Assembly (NCBI RefSeq): GCF_030160395.1
Contig: NZ_BSOG01000001.1
Span: 1,268,117 to 1,332,116 of the forward strand
Length of the DNA: 64,000 bases
Direction of reading: 5' to 3'
Origin: Chitinimonas prasina
GTDB lineage: Bacteria; Pseudomonadota; Gammaproteobacteria; Burkholderiales; Chitinimonadaceae
Shown here: positions 15,737-24,083 of the stretch, piece after piece
Position numbering within the stretch: position 1 is the first letter of the stretch
Layout: each line of letters starts with the position of its first letter
The notes under the pieces: generated by a model
Database searches by the model: none
What the model saw: the letters and a program-made list of their open reading frames with translations, nothing else
Told to the model about the DNA's origin: nothing
Translations under genes and position numbers: made by a program

Positions 15737-16330
15737 TTAGAACAGCACGGCGCCGGTCACACCAACATGGTTGCCATCAAACTTGGCGCCATCGATCTCG
15801 TACTCTTCGGCGACATAGCGCAAGGTCAGCAGCAGGTCGGCTACCGGTTCCCAGCCCAGTTCGGCAACCAGGCCCGGCTTGCTGTCCACATCCACGCGTG
15901 AAAAGCTGCCATTCCGCTCCAGGGTAAACTTGGACTTGGCCGCGTAGCGCAGGCCACCGCCGACATACAGATTGTTTTCGAAGTGATAGTGGCCCAGGAA
16001 CTCAATCGGGTAGCGCTTGAAATCCACCCGGCCATTCGCGGCGCTGGCGTTGTCTGTATGGTAGTTGGCCGTCAGCTGCAGCGACCAGGGGCTGTTCTCT
16101 CGGCGCCAGTAGGCACCCACGCCCAGATTGACCTTGTCACCGGCACGGATGGAGGAATTGGAGCCATTATCGTAGTTGGCGACGTAGATGGTATCGCCAC
16201 CCGCCGTAATGCCACCGGTCATCATCAGACGCAGCGAAGGATGCGGTACACGGCCGCCGTCAGCCAGGGCAGTCAGGGGGGCGCTCAGCAGCAGGCCGGC
16301 ACAGGCCAGCTTCAAACCACGGGTAATCAT
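15737..16330 (-). CDS. Outer-membrane beta-barrel protein, paralogue 2
   Basis: 197 residues with a signal peptide ending TALA. Same plan as the downstream paralogue: LRLMMTGGITAGGDTI, SSIRAG, WRRENSPWSLQLTANYH, RYVAEEYEID and terminal GAVLF. It is the upstream member of the pair and starts about 125 bases from tRNA-Gly on the opposite strand. Each gene has its own ribosome site. Divergence between the copies is high, so the duplication is old. No ligand can be proposed. Confidence 0.65.
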   Translation of the reverse strand: MITRGLKLACAGLLLSAPLTALADGGRVPHPSLRLMMTGGITAGGDTIYVANYDNGSNSSIRAGDKVNLGVGAYWRRENSPWSLQLTANYHTDNASAANGRVDFKRYPIEFLGHYHFENNLYVGGGLRYAAKSKFTLERNGSFSRVDVDSKPGLVAELGWEPVADLLLTLRYVAEEYEIDGAKFDGNHVGVTGAVLF

Positions 16331-16456
16331 AGATTTCCTAGGCTTATCAGTAATTTTATAAAGGGCGACATTGTATCAATCTGGCAAAGAAAAGTCGGCC
16401 CCGCAAATTTAAATGCTTGCTCTGCTGTGGCATAGACGCCTAGAATCTGCCCCGCT

Positions 16457-16530
16457 GCGGGCGTCGTATAATGGTAATACCCTAGCTTCCCAAGCTAGAG
16501 CCGTGGGTTCGATTCCCATCGCCCGCTCCA
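16457..16530 (+). tRNA. tRNA-Gly (CCC)
   Basis: Seven-base acceptor stem GCGGGCG/CGCCCGC followed by T and an encoded CCA. Anticodon stem CTAGC/GCTAG with loop TTCCCAA, giving anticodon CCC (Gly). The T-arm GTGGG TTCGATT CCCAT is normal. Full length, with a hairpin at 16559-16585 downstream that may terminate it. Confidence 0.95.
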
Positions 16531-16726
16531 GATTCCAGGCCGTATCCCGGCCATAGACAAGGCCAGCCGACAAGGTTGGCCTTGTTGCTTTCGGCCCTGT
16601 CGCAGGCCAAATTATTCATGTTGCATATATGCCATAGTCGTGGCGTAAAGCGGGCCGTCACACCGCCAGCCTAGCAACTGCTTGGCAAGCTACACTGTGA
16701 TTTTTCCCGCTTTGGGCACACACATC

Positions 16727-18013
16727 ATGACCGAACGCACACTGCGCCGCGTTGCCATCCTGGGCGGCAGCCGCATCCCTTTCTGCCGCTCCAATACCCA
16801 ATATCAGGATCTCTCCAATCTCGACATGCTGACCGCCGCCCTCGACGGCCTTGCGGATCGCTACCAGTTGGCCGGGGTGGAAATCGACGAGGTGGGAGCA
16901 GGCGCGGTCATTTCGCATTCCAAGGACTGGAATCTGGCGCGTGAAGCGGTGCTGTCGAGCAAGCTGTCGCCGCTGACCACCGCCTACACCGTGCAGATGG
17001 CTTGCGGCACCAGCCTGCAGGCCGCCGTACAACTGGGCGCCAAGATCGCCATTGGCCAGATAGACAGCGCCATCGCGGCCGGCACCGATACCACCTCGGA
17101 CGCCCCTATCGTATTTGGTGCCCGCTTTGCCAAGCGGCTGATCAAGCTGGCCAATGCCAAAAGCCTGGGTGAGCGCTTTGCGGCCTTCAAGGGCTTCCGG
17201 CCGGGTGAGCTCAAGCCGGCGTCGCCCAATGCGGGTGAGCCGCGCACCCGCATGTCCATGGGCCAGCATTGCGAGATCATGGCCAAGCAATGGGGCATCA
17301 GCCGCGAGGAGCAGGACAAGCTGGCCTGGGAAAGCCACCAGAAAGGCGCCCGCGCCTTGGCCGAAGGGTTTTTCGACGACCTGATCGTGCCCTGCGCCGG
17401 GGTGAGCCGTGACAACCATCTGCGGCCCGACAGCACGCTGGAAAAACTGGCCACCCTCAAGCCGGCCTTCGACAAGGAGTCCGGTAAGGGTACGCTGACA
17501 GCGGGCAACAGTACGCCGCTGACCGATGGTGCTTCCAGCGTGTTGCTGGCATCCGAGGACTGGGCCGCAAAGCGAGGCCTGCCGGTGCAGGCCTACCTGA
17601 CCTTCGCCAAGACCGCCTCGGTCGATTTTGTGGCGGGCGAAGGCCTGCTGATGGCCCCTACCATCGCGGTAGCCCGCCTGCTGCAGGATGCCGGCCTGAC
17701 GCTGCAGGACTTCGATTTCTATGAGATACACGAAGCCTTCGCCGCCCAAGTGCTGTGCACCCTGCGCGCCTGGGAGTCGGACCAGTACTGCCGCGAGCGC
17801 CTGGGCCTGCCGGGGGCGCTGGGCCGCATCGACCCGGCCAAGCTCAATGTAAACGGCAGTTCGCTGGCCTTTGGCCACCCGTTTGCCGCCACCGGCGGAC
17901 GGGTGCTGGCGACACTGGCCAAGCTGCTGAACCAGCGTGGCAGCGGCCGTGGGCTGATCTCCATCTGTACAGCGGGCGGCATGGGTATCGCCGCCATACT
18001 CGAGAAACCGTGA
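16727..18013 (+). CDS. Acetyl-CoA C-acyltransferase (thiolase, FadI-like)
   Basis: 428 residues from ATG 16727. The thiolase signatures are the acyl-binding Cys in QMACGTSLQA (about 90), the catalytic His in FGHPFAATGGR (about 385) and the second Cys in SICTAGGMGIA near the end. The plan and length fit the FadI/trifunctional-type thiolases. It cleaves 3-ketoacyl-CoA to acetyl-CoA or runs in reverse. No hydratase/dehydrogenase partner (fadJ) is adjacent; a ParA-like gene follows after 6 bases, so it may head that transcript. Confidence 0.88.
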   Translation: MTERTLRRVAILGGSRIPFCRSNTQYQDLSNLDMLTAALDGLADRYQLAGVEIDEVGAGAVISHSKDWNLAREAVLSSKLSPLTTAYTVQMACGTSLQAAVQLGAKIAIGQIDSAIAAGTDTTSDAPIVFGARFAKRLIKLANAKSLGERFAAFKGFRPGELKPASPNAGEPRTRMSMGQHCEIMAKQWGISREEQDKLAWESHQKGARALAEGFFDDLIVPCAGVSRDNHLRPDSTLEKLATLKPAFDKESGKGTLTAGNSTPLTDGASSVLLASEDWAAKRGLPVQAYLTFAKTASVDFVAGEGLLMAPTIAVARLLQDAGLTLQDFDFYEIHEAFAAQVLCTLRAWESDQYCRERLGLPGALGRIDPAKLNVNGSSLAFGHPFAATGGRVLATLAKLLNQRGSGRGLISICTAGGMGIAAILEKP

Positions 18014-18019
18014 CCCCCC

Positions 18020-18646
18020 ATGCACACCCTGCTGATAGCCAATCCCAAGGGCGGTGCCGGTAAATCCACCCTCGCCACCAACCTGGCCACCTACTATGCC
18101 TGGCGTGGCAAAGCGGTGGCACTGGGCGACCTGGATAGGCAGCAGTCGTCGGCCCACTGGCTGGGCCTGCGCTCAGCCAGCTTCCCGGCCATTGCCCGCT
18201 GGGAAGGCGACGAGGACGAACTGTCCAAGCCCCCCAGGGGAACCGAGATCGCCATACTGGATACCCCGGCCGGGCTGCGCGGCAAGCGGCTGGAGGCGGC
18301 GCTCAAGTGCAGCGACCATATCCTGGTGCCGGTACAGCCTTCCAGTTTCGATATGTGGGCCAGCCAGGACTTCTTCGCCCGCCTGGCCGAGGAAAAACAG
18401 GTGCGCAAAGGCAAGGTAAAGGTCGGCGTGGTGGGCATGCGGGTAAAGACCGGCACCCGTGCCAGCCAGCAGCTGGTCGATTTCCTGGCCCAGTTCGACC
18501 TGCCGGTGCTGAGCAGCCTGCGCGATACCCAATACTATCTGCAGACCCTGCCCCGCGGCCTGGGTCTGTTCGACCTGCCCGCCCCCCGCGTGGCCCGTGA
18601 TCTGGAACAATGGCAACCGATATTGGATTGGCTGGAACCCCGATGA
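18020..18646 (+). CDS. ParA/MinD-family ATPase
   Basis: 208 residues, all in one P-loop domain. Deviant Walker A KGGAGKST (residues 10-17) with the signature Lys, LGDLDRQQS (A' motif) and ILDTPAG Walker B. No helix-turn-helix and no ParB partner next to it, so it is an orphan ParA of the short type used for positioning cargo rather than for plasmid partition. It overlaps the CobW gene by ATGA, which couples their translation. Cargo unknown. Confidence 0.8.
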   Translation: MHTLLIANPKGGAGKSTLATNLATYYAWRGKAVALGDLDRQQSSAHWLGLRSASFPAIARWEGDEDELSKPPRGTEIAILDTPAGLRGKRLEAALKCSDHILVPVQPSSFDMWASQDFFARLAEEKQVRKGKVKVGVVGMRVKTGTRASQQLVDFLAQFDLPVLSSLRDTQYYLQTLPRGLGLFDLPAPRVARDLEQWQPILDWLEPR

Positions 18647-19692
18647 AGCAAAAAGTCCCGGTGAACGTGATCACCGGTTTTCTGGGCGTGGGCAAGACCA
18701 CGGCCATACGGCGCCTGCTGGCCGACAAACCGCCACAGGAATACTGGGCGGTGCTGGTGAACGAGTTTGGCGAAGTCGGCATCGATGGCGCGGTCATCAG
18801 CGCGGCCAGCGACGAGCTCAATGTGGTCGAGGTGCCGGGTGGCTGCATCTGCTGTACCACCAGCCCCATGCTGCGGGTCAGCCTGACGCGGCTGCTGCGC
18901 GATCGCCGCCCGGACCGGCTGATCATCGAACCCAGCGGCCTGGGTCACCCGGCCGGCATCATTGATGTACTGCGCGATCCCTTTCTTGCCGCCGCGCTGG
19001 AAATCCGTGCCACGGTCACACTGGTGGATCCACGCCAGCTGGACGATAGCCGCTACACCACCCACGAGACCTGGCGCGACCAGATCAGCCTGGCCGAGGT
19101 ACTGATCGCCAACAAATGCGACCGCGCCGACGCCGCCCAGGTGGATCGCTTCCTGGCCATGGCACAGGCCATGTTCCCCCCCAAGCTGGCTATCATCACC
19201 ACCCGTGATGGCGTGTTCGACCGCGCGCTGCTTGACCTGGCAGCCGAGGTGCCGACCGCTGGCCAAGCCGCCGGCCCGGCGCTGGGCCATGCCACGCTCG
19301 CGCCGGCACGCCGCAGCAAGCCTGCGCTATCCCACGATGCACCGCCGCCGCAGGGCATCAGCAGCAAGGATCATAGCGAGCCGGGGCAGACCAGCCGGGG
19401 CTGGGTCTGGCCAGCGGCACAGCGTTTCTCGGCCGAGCAGCTGGCTCTGTTGTTCCAGCGCCTGCACGACCACGCCGCGCTGGGCCTGCCGCCGCTCTCC
19501 CGTGCCAAGGGAGTATTCCACACCGATCACGGCTGGCTGCTGTTCAACTGGGTAGGCGGCGAAACTAGCGCCGTGGAAATCGCCTGGCGCCGGGATAGCC
19601 GGGCGGAACTGATCGCCCAGGCGGATAGCGCCGACTGGCAGCGGCTGGAGACAGCCCTTGCGGACTGTCTCCTGGCAGACACGGCTTCCTAG
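18643..19692 (+). CDS. CobW/COG0523 G3E GTPase (metallochaperone)
   Basis: 349 residues from ATG 18643, overlapping the ParA stop. Walker A GFLGVGKTT (residues 11-19), NEFGEVGIDG switch, the metal-binding GGCICCTT (CxCC, about 65-72), NKCD guanine-specificity motif and a C-terminal CobW_C-like region with HTDHGWLLFNW. These proteins deliver Zn, Co or another metal to a client enzyme using GTP. Clients are often neighbours: ribB downstream is convergent, not co-transcribed. No Zur-type site was noticed upstream. Confidence 0.85.
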   Translation: MKQKVPVNVITGFLGVGKTTAIRRLLADKPPQEYWAVLVNEFGEVGIDGAVISAASDELNVVEVPGGCICCTTSPMLRVSLTRLLRDRRPDRLIIEPSGLGHPAGIIDVLRDPFLAAALEIRATVTLVDPRQLDDSRYTTHETWRDQISLAEVLIANKCDRADAAQVDRFLAMAQAMFPPKLAIITTRDGVFDRALLDLAAEVPTAGQAAGPALGHATLAPARRSKPALSHDAPPPQGISSKDHSEPGQTSRGWVWPAAQRFSAEQLALLFQRLHDHAALGLPPLSRAKGVFHTDHGWLLFNWVGGETSAVEIAWRRDSRAELIAQADSADWQRLETALADCLLADTAS

Positions 19693-19698
19693 CGCCGC

Positions 19699-19917
19699 TT
19701 AGTTCGACCAGCTACGGTAGTTACGGGCGTTCATCAGCAGAAAGCCGGCATTGGCAATCAGCATGGCCGGGCTGCGCATCCAGACGCTGATGACACCCCA
19801 CACCAGATTGCCTAGCATCATCAGCAGAAAGCCGTTGCGTTGTCGGTTGCCGACCAGATACAGAGCGGTAAAGGTCAGGGCCATGGCCAGCCAGTCCAGG
19901 CCGTGGAATGGGCTCAT
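19699..19917 (-). CDS. Small PnuC-like membrane protein in the ribB operon
   Basis: 72 residues with two or three membrane helices ([50 protein letters not shown]). The closing N-A-R-N-Y-R-W pattern and the GNLVWG helix resemble half of a PnuC/PnuX transporter. Its ATG overlaps the ribB stop (ATGA), so it is translated with ribB under the FMN riboswitch. A part in flavin or vitamin uptake would fit that control; at this length it would need to oligomerise. This is an inference from context. Confidence 0.55.
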   Translation of the reverse strand: MSPFHGLDWLAMALTFTALYLVGNRQRNGFLLMMLGNLVWGVISVWMRSPAMLIANAGFLLMNARNYRSWSN

Positions 19918-20579
19918 GCCGCCACCCTCGCTTCCTGTGCGGCTGCGGCCAGCCGGCCCTGCACGATGTCCTCCACATTGAGCACCACCAGGCCATGCTG
20001 CTCGGCATACTTTATCACCTCGTCGCCGCGCAGCATCTCGCCATCGTCACGGGTTAGCTCGCACAGCAAGGCAGCCGGGCGCAGGCCCGCCATGCTGGCC
20101 AGATCGACCGAGCCTTCGGTATGGCCCCGCCGAGCCAGCACGCCACCGGCCTGGGCGCGGATGGGGAACAGGTGGCCGGGGCTGACCAGGGCTGCCGGGT
20201 TGCCGCTCAAGGCGGCCAGGGTGGTGGTGATGCGGTCGCGTGCCGATACCCCTGTGCTCACCCCCTCGCGCGCCTCAATCGAGACGGTAAAGGCTGTGCC
20301 ATAGCGGCTGCCGCCGTTACGCACCGGCATGGCGGGCAGCGCCAGCTGCCTTAGCTGGGCATCGGGCAGGCAAAGACAGACGATGCCGCTGCAATCACGT
20401 ATCAGTTGGGCCATCACCGGCAGGGTGATCAACTCGGCTGCCACGATCAGGTCGGCCTCGTTCTCCCGGTTCTCGTCATCGCGCAACACCACGGGCTCGC
20501 CCCGGCGTATGGCGGCGAGGGCTGCGGCGAGGCGGCTTTGCGGGGTGCTGTGGGCAAAATAGTGCTGGAACAAACTCAT
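19914..20579 (-). CDS. ribB: 3,4-dihydroxy-2-butanone-4-phosphate synthase
   Basis: 221 residues, single-domain RibB (no GTP cyclohydrolase II part). ATG 20579 has AGGAG seven bases upstream. Signature [16 protein letters not shown] carries the acidic metal and substrate ligands; later RHTEGSVDL and GxxARxGH-like [10 protein letters not shown], then [13 protein letters not shown]. It converts ribulose 5-phosphate to the four-carbon riboflavin precursor. The leader holds an FMN riboswitch, so the gene and its small membrane partner are feedback-controlled. Confidence 0.93.
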   Translation of the reverse strand: MSLFQHYFAHSTPQSRLAAALAAIRRGEPVVLRDDENRENEADLIVAAELITLPVMAQLIRDCSGIVCLCLPDAQLRQLALPAMPVRNGGSRYGTAFTVSIEAREGVSTGVSARDRITTTLAALSGNPAALVSPGHLFPIRAQAGGVLARRGHTEGSVDLASMAGLRPAALLCELTRDDGEMLRGDEVIKYAEQHGLVVLNVEDIVQGRLAAAAQEARVAA

Positions 20580-20702
20580 AAAACGCTCCTTGTCGGATAG
20601 TGGCAAGTAAGCGTTCAGGGCGCAGCGCAGCACCCAGGCTATACCCAGGGACTGGCCAATGGGAAGCGCGTGCCGCTGCCACGGGGCAGGACACGACCTC
20701 TC

Positions 20703-20862
20703 GTCTTCTCTCATCCGGACTATGACCGTCGGCTCCGGCCTTGAACCGGATCTGCTGACCCTGCATGGCTTTGACCCAAGGGACAAAGACGGTGCAGGCG
20801 CTCGCGGGCTTGGTGTGATGGACTACACCCTACCGCCGGTGGGGAATTTCACCCCGCCCTGA
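20703..20862 (-). promoter_or_regulatory. FMN riboswitch (RFN element)
   Basis: On the minus strand the leader begins GGGCGGGGTGAAATTCCCC and continues ACCGGCGGTAGGG, AGCCCGCGAGC, GGTCAGCAGATCCGG, GCCGACGGT and AGTCCGGATGAGAGAAG. These are the conserved blocks of the RFN aptamer in order. About 120 bases of expression platform separate it from the ribB start. Confidence 0.95.
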
Positions 20863-20965
20863 AGACGCACCGCCCAGGCGGGCGGCGCCAGCATGGTAGC
20901 AGGGAGACCGTCCCGTCCGCAAAGCCGCCAGGGTGCCTTCGCTCGCAACCTGGTGACTAGGACGT

Positions 20966-22192
20966 TCAGAAGGTAATGATGAACAGCCCGCCGCCGCTCA
21001 CGCGCCGGGCGTAGCGTACAGTCCCGCCATTACCGTGGACCAATTGCCGCACCAGTGCGAGTCCGACGCCGCGGCCCTTGGATTTGGTAGAAAAGAACGG
21101 CGTGAATATCTGGCCGACGAGGGCTTCGGGTACGCCGGGGCCATTGTCGGAGACTTCGATCCGCAGGCGTGAGCCCTGCGCCAGGCGGGCGCTGACGGTT
21201 AGCAGGCCGTGGCCTTGGGCCTGGGTTGCTTCGAAAGCATTGGTGGCCAGGTTGATCAGCGCCTGTTCCAGTTGGCCGGCGTCGGCACGAAGCTCCAGCG
21301 ATACCGGATCGACCGAGAAATGTGCTTCGCCGCCTCGCTGCCGCCAAGCCGGGCCTACCAGGGCAGACAGCCGGGCGAATAGGTCGTGCAGCACGATGCG
21401 TTCAGGCTGGGGAGGCGGCATAGCCGAAAGGCTGCGGTAGGTGGCAACGAAATCGGCCAGGCTGTCGGCCCGGCGGCTGATGGCGGCAAGGGAGATGGAC
21501 AGATTGTCGTGCATGATTGCAGGAACCTGATCTCGCGACTCTGCCAGGATGTCGTTGGCCGTGCGAGACAAGGAGGCGACCGGGGTGAGCGAGTTCATGA
21601 TCTCATGGGTAAGCACGTGCACCAGTTGCTGCCACGCTTTCAGGGTCTCGGCTTCGAGTTCGCTCTCGACCGGCATCAGCGCGACAACCCGCTCGGCTTC
21701 GCCCGCATTGATGAGGGTGGCAGTAGAGATCAACGCGCGCTCGGTGCCATGCTCGGCTTCGAAGCTGATAAGACGCCGCTTGTTGGGTGCTTCGCCGGAC
21801 AACTGCTCATACAGGCTGTTGCGGTCGCTGGCGTAACCCGGTGCGATCAAGCGACGGGCGCGACTGTTGAGCGGGCTGACCTGCCTGGACTGAACGCGGA
21901 AGAGTGCTACCGGCGCATATTCCAGCTGGGCTTCCAGGGTGTTGAGCGCCCGCAGCTGGGCCTGCATGTCGCTGGGGGGAGCAGGTAAGGGCTCGTCCCT
22001 GGGTTGACGGCCTATCTGTCCGCTCAGCCGCCAGTGCCATGCCAGCAATATGCCGGCAGCCAGCATGAGCGTGACCAACCATCGGGGGGAATCGCGCAGC
22101 GGCATGGCTGCAGCTGAGCAGAGGCCCAGCAACAAGACCAGGGCCAGCAGGATCAACCGGGGGCGGCGCAGCATGGGTGGGCTAGAGGCCAT
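20966..22192 (-). CDS. Sensor histidine kinase (NtrY/AtoS-like)
   Basis: About 408 residues from ATG 22192, overlapping the response-regulator stop; an alternative ATG at 22174 is possible. Two membrane helices at about 11-30 and 37-53 with a very short loop, a PAS-like linker, then HisKA with H196 in VLTHEIMNSLTPV, N-box NLATNAFEA, DNGPGV and FFSTKSKGRGVGLAL. It phosphorylates the NtrC-type regulator encoded just upstream. The tiny periplasmic loop suggests sensing in or at the membrane, as in kinases that guard efflux pumps. The pair diverges from the efflux operon at 24084-28636. Confidence 0.85.
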   Translation of the reverse strand: MASSPPMLRRPRLILLALVLLLGLCSAAAMPLRDSPRWLVTLMLAAGILLAWHWRLSGQIGRQPRDEPLPAPPSDMQAQLRALNTLEAQLEYAPVALFRVQSRQVSPLNSRARRLIAPGYASDRNSLYEQLSGEAPNKRRLISFEAEHGTERALISTATLINAGEAERVVALMPVESELEAETLKAWQQLVHVLTHEIMNSLTPVASLSRTANDILAESRDQVPAIMHDNLSISLAAISRRADSLADFVATYRSLSAMPPPQPERIVLHDLFARLSALVGPAWRQRGGEAHFSVDPVSLELRADAGQLEQALINLATNAFEATQAQGHGLLTVSARLAQGSRLRIEVSDNGPGVPEALVGQIFTPFFSTKSKGRGVGLALVRQLVHGNGGTVRYARRVSGGGLFIITF

Positions 22193-23519
22193 GTTTTTCC
22201 ATGCGGCGGTACAGGGCGGTGCGCGACAGGCCCAGCAGTTTGGCGGCACTGCTGATATTGCCGTCGCTACGGCTTAGCGCCACGGCGATGGTTTCGCGCT
22301 CACGCACGTCGAGCTTGAGTGCATCGTTGTTGACCATGGGCTGGCCGGCTGATGGGCGCAGGTTGCCCAGGCCGAAATCCGCCGCCGTGAGCGTCGGCCC
22401 TTGGCCCAGGATCACGGCGCGCTCGCAGGCATGACGCAGCGCCCGTACATTGCCCGGCCAGCTGTGGGCTTCCAGCGCGACGATGGCGGCATCGTCCAGC
22501 GGACGCAGCGGCTTGTCGTAATGGCGGGCATAGACCGACAGATAGCGCTGGATCAGCGGGACGATGTCTTCGCGCCGGGCGCGCAAGGGGGGCACCGGTA
22601 CCACGATGGTGTTGAGCCGGAACAGCAAGTCGGTACGGAAGACTTGCGGGTCGTGCAACCGGGCTTCGTCGAGATTGGTGGCGCTGACGATGCGCACATC
22701 GACCGGTTCGGGATGGTCGGCCCCGACAGGCGTGACCTCGCGGCGCTCCAGTGCTGTCAGCAGCTTGGCCTGCGCACCCAGGGGCATGTTGCCGATCTCG
22801 TCCAGGAACAGGGTACCGCCCCGTGCTGTCTGGAAACGACCAGCGCGATCGCTGCGGGCATCGGTGAAAGCGCCACGGCGATGGCCGAACAGCTCACTCT
22901 CGAAGGTGGATTCGGGCAAGGCGCCCATATCGACTGCCAGAAAGGTACCGCGGGCACGGCGCGAAGCGTCGTGTATGGCGCGGGCCACCAGCTCCTTGCC
23001 CACGCCGTTCTCGCCCAGTATTAGTACGCTCGCCTCGGTGGGCGCGATGCTGGCGATCATGGCACGCAAATTACGCATGGCGCTGGAATCGCCCAGCAGT
23101 TGCGAGGTGCCGCTGCCGACGGCGGCTTGCTGGGGATGGCGACCGGCCAGGGCAGAGGCCACGGTGGCGACCAGTTTATCGTTGTCCCAAGGTTTGGTGA
23201 CGAAGTCTGCCGCACCCTGCTGCAGGGCCTTCACCGCCAGGGGAATGTCGGCGTAGGCCGTCATGACGATCACCGTGGGGGGGGTCGGTAGCGCGCGTAG
23301 CTCGGCCAGCAGCGCCAGGCCCTCAGCGCCATCGGCGCGGCCTGGCGTGAAGTTCAGGTCCAGCAAAACGACATCTGGCAAGCCGAGCGCCAGTTTTGCC
23401 CCCAGCCCCTGGGGCTGCCCCAGTGTGCTGATGCGGGCCGCCTGCTTGCGCAACAGCATTTGCGCGGCACACGCGATATCTGGATCGTCGTCGATGATCA
23501 AGATGCTAAGTTCTGACAA
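22182..23519 (-). CDS. NtrC-family sigma-54 response regulator
   Basis: 445 residues from a TTG start at 23519 with GGAGG six bases upstream; longer frames to 23630 lack this. Receiver with D10-D11-D12 and phospho-acceptor D54 (LLDLNF), AAA+ domain with GENGVGKE Walker A, a GAFTDA loop in place of GAFTGA, LFLDEIGN Walker B, and a Fis-type helix-turn-helix at the end (NISSAAKLLGLSRTALYRRMEKHGL). It should bind an upstream activating site and open a sigma-54 promoter. The divergent spacer holds tandem TGTCCG-N4-CGGACA sites and a sigma-54 promoter, its probable target. Confidence 0.9.
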   Translation of the reverse strand: MSELSILIIDDDPDIACAAQMLLRKQAARISTLGQPQGLGAKLALGLPDVVLLDLNFTPGRADGAEGLALLAELRALPTPPTVIVMTAYADIPLAVKALQQGAADFVTKPWDNDKLVATVASALAGRHPQQAAVGSGTSQLLGDSSAMRNLRAMIASIAPTEASVLILGENGVGKELVARAIHDASRRARGTFLAVDMGALPESTFESELFGHRRGAFTDARSDRAGRFQTARGGTLFLDEIGNMPLGAQAKLLTALERREVTPVGADHPEPVDVRIVSATNLDEARLHDPQVFRTDLLFRLNTIVVPVPPLRARREDIVPLIQRYLSVYARHYDKPLRPLDDAAIVALEAHSWPGNVRALRHACERAVILGQGPTLTAADFGLGNLRPSAGQPMVNNDALKLDVRERETIAVALSRSDGNISSAAKLLGLSRTALYRRMEKHGL

Positions 23520-23912
23520 GAGAGCCTCCGCTATTCTCCCTGCGGCCGGCATCTGGGTGCCGTGCAGCAAGCGTTGTTCTTTGTTCTGGTGACCGGAATC
23601 TGTCCGTCGCCTCTGGTGGGCGATCGTCAATAGGGGCTGACTGCTACCTTGCTACATCCTGCGGGAACCGCCATCTTCCTCGATTGCCTTGGGGCATCCT
23701 GCTGTACGGATTTACCCTTTTAATCAATACCCTGCTGTATAGGGTTGAAGCCTGACGCGCCCGGCATTCGAGGTGTCTGGCCGTTCCCTGACCTTATGGG
23801 GGCTGACTCTAGCAGTGGATGGGTGGCACAGCAATTCAGCTAGGGTATTCGGCTTACTTGTGACTTAGGTGTAGCGCAAACGAGCCAGGCGGCTGTCCGG
23901 TGCACATCAAAG

Positions 23913-23969
23913 TGTCCGCCGCCGGACAGTGTCCGGATACGGACACTGTGTACTGTCCGGTATCGGGCA
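23913..23969. promoter_or_regulatory. Three tandem TGTCCG-N4-CGGACA operators
   Basis: Perfect inverted repeats at 23913-23928 and 23930-23945 and one with a single mismatch (CGGGCA) at 23954-23969; an extra half-site TGTCCG is at 23894. They lie 60-120 bases upstream of the sigma-54 promoter, the normal place for an activator of NtrC type. The likely binder is the regulator at 22182-23519. Confidence 0.75.
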
Positions 23970-24029
23970 TTTCTTGGCCGAGGGTCGAAGGGAGAGTCTC
24001 AAGTTATTGTTTTTATGTGAGATTTAATC

Positions 24030-24045
24030 TGGCACGGCAACTGCT
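24030..24045 (+). promoter_or_regulatory. Sigma-54 promoter of the efflux operon
   Basis: TGGCACG-GCAA-CTGCT, with GG and GC at the -24/-12 spacing, against consensus TGGCACG-N4-TTGCW. Transcription would begin about 28 bases before the ATG at 24084. The upstream operators and the adjacent NtrC-type regulator complete a sigma-54 control unit. Confidence 0.75.
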
Positions 24046-24083
24046 AAGTAGGTCTGACCCTCATCATGCAGCATTGACGAACC

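Noticed and set aside
16658-18157. 499-codon minus-strand frame opposite the thiolase
   Set aside because: Antisense shadow of a clear thiolase with all its active-site motifs.
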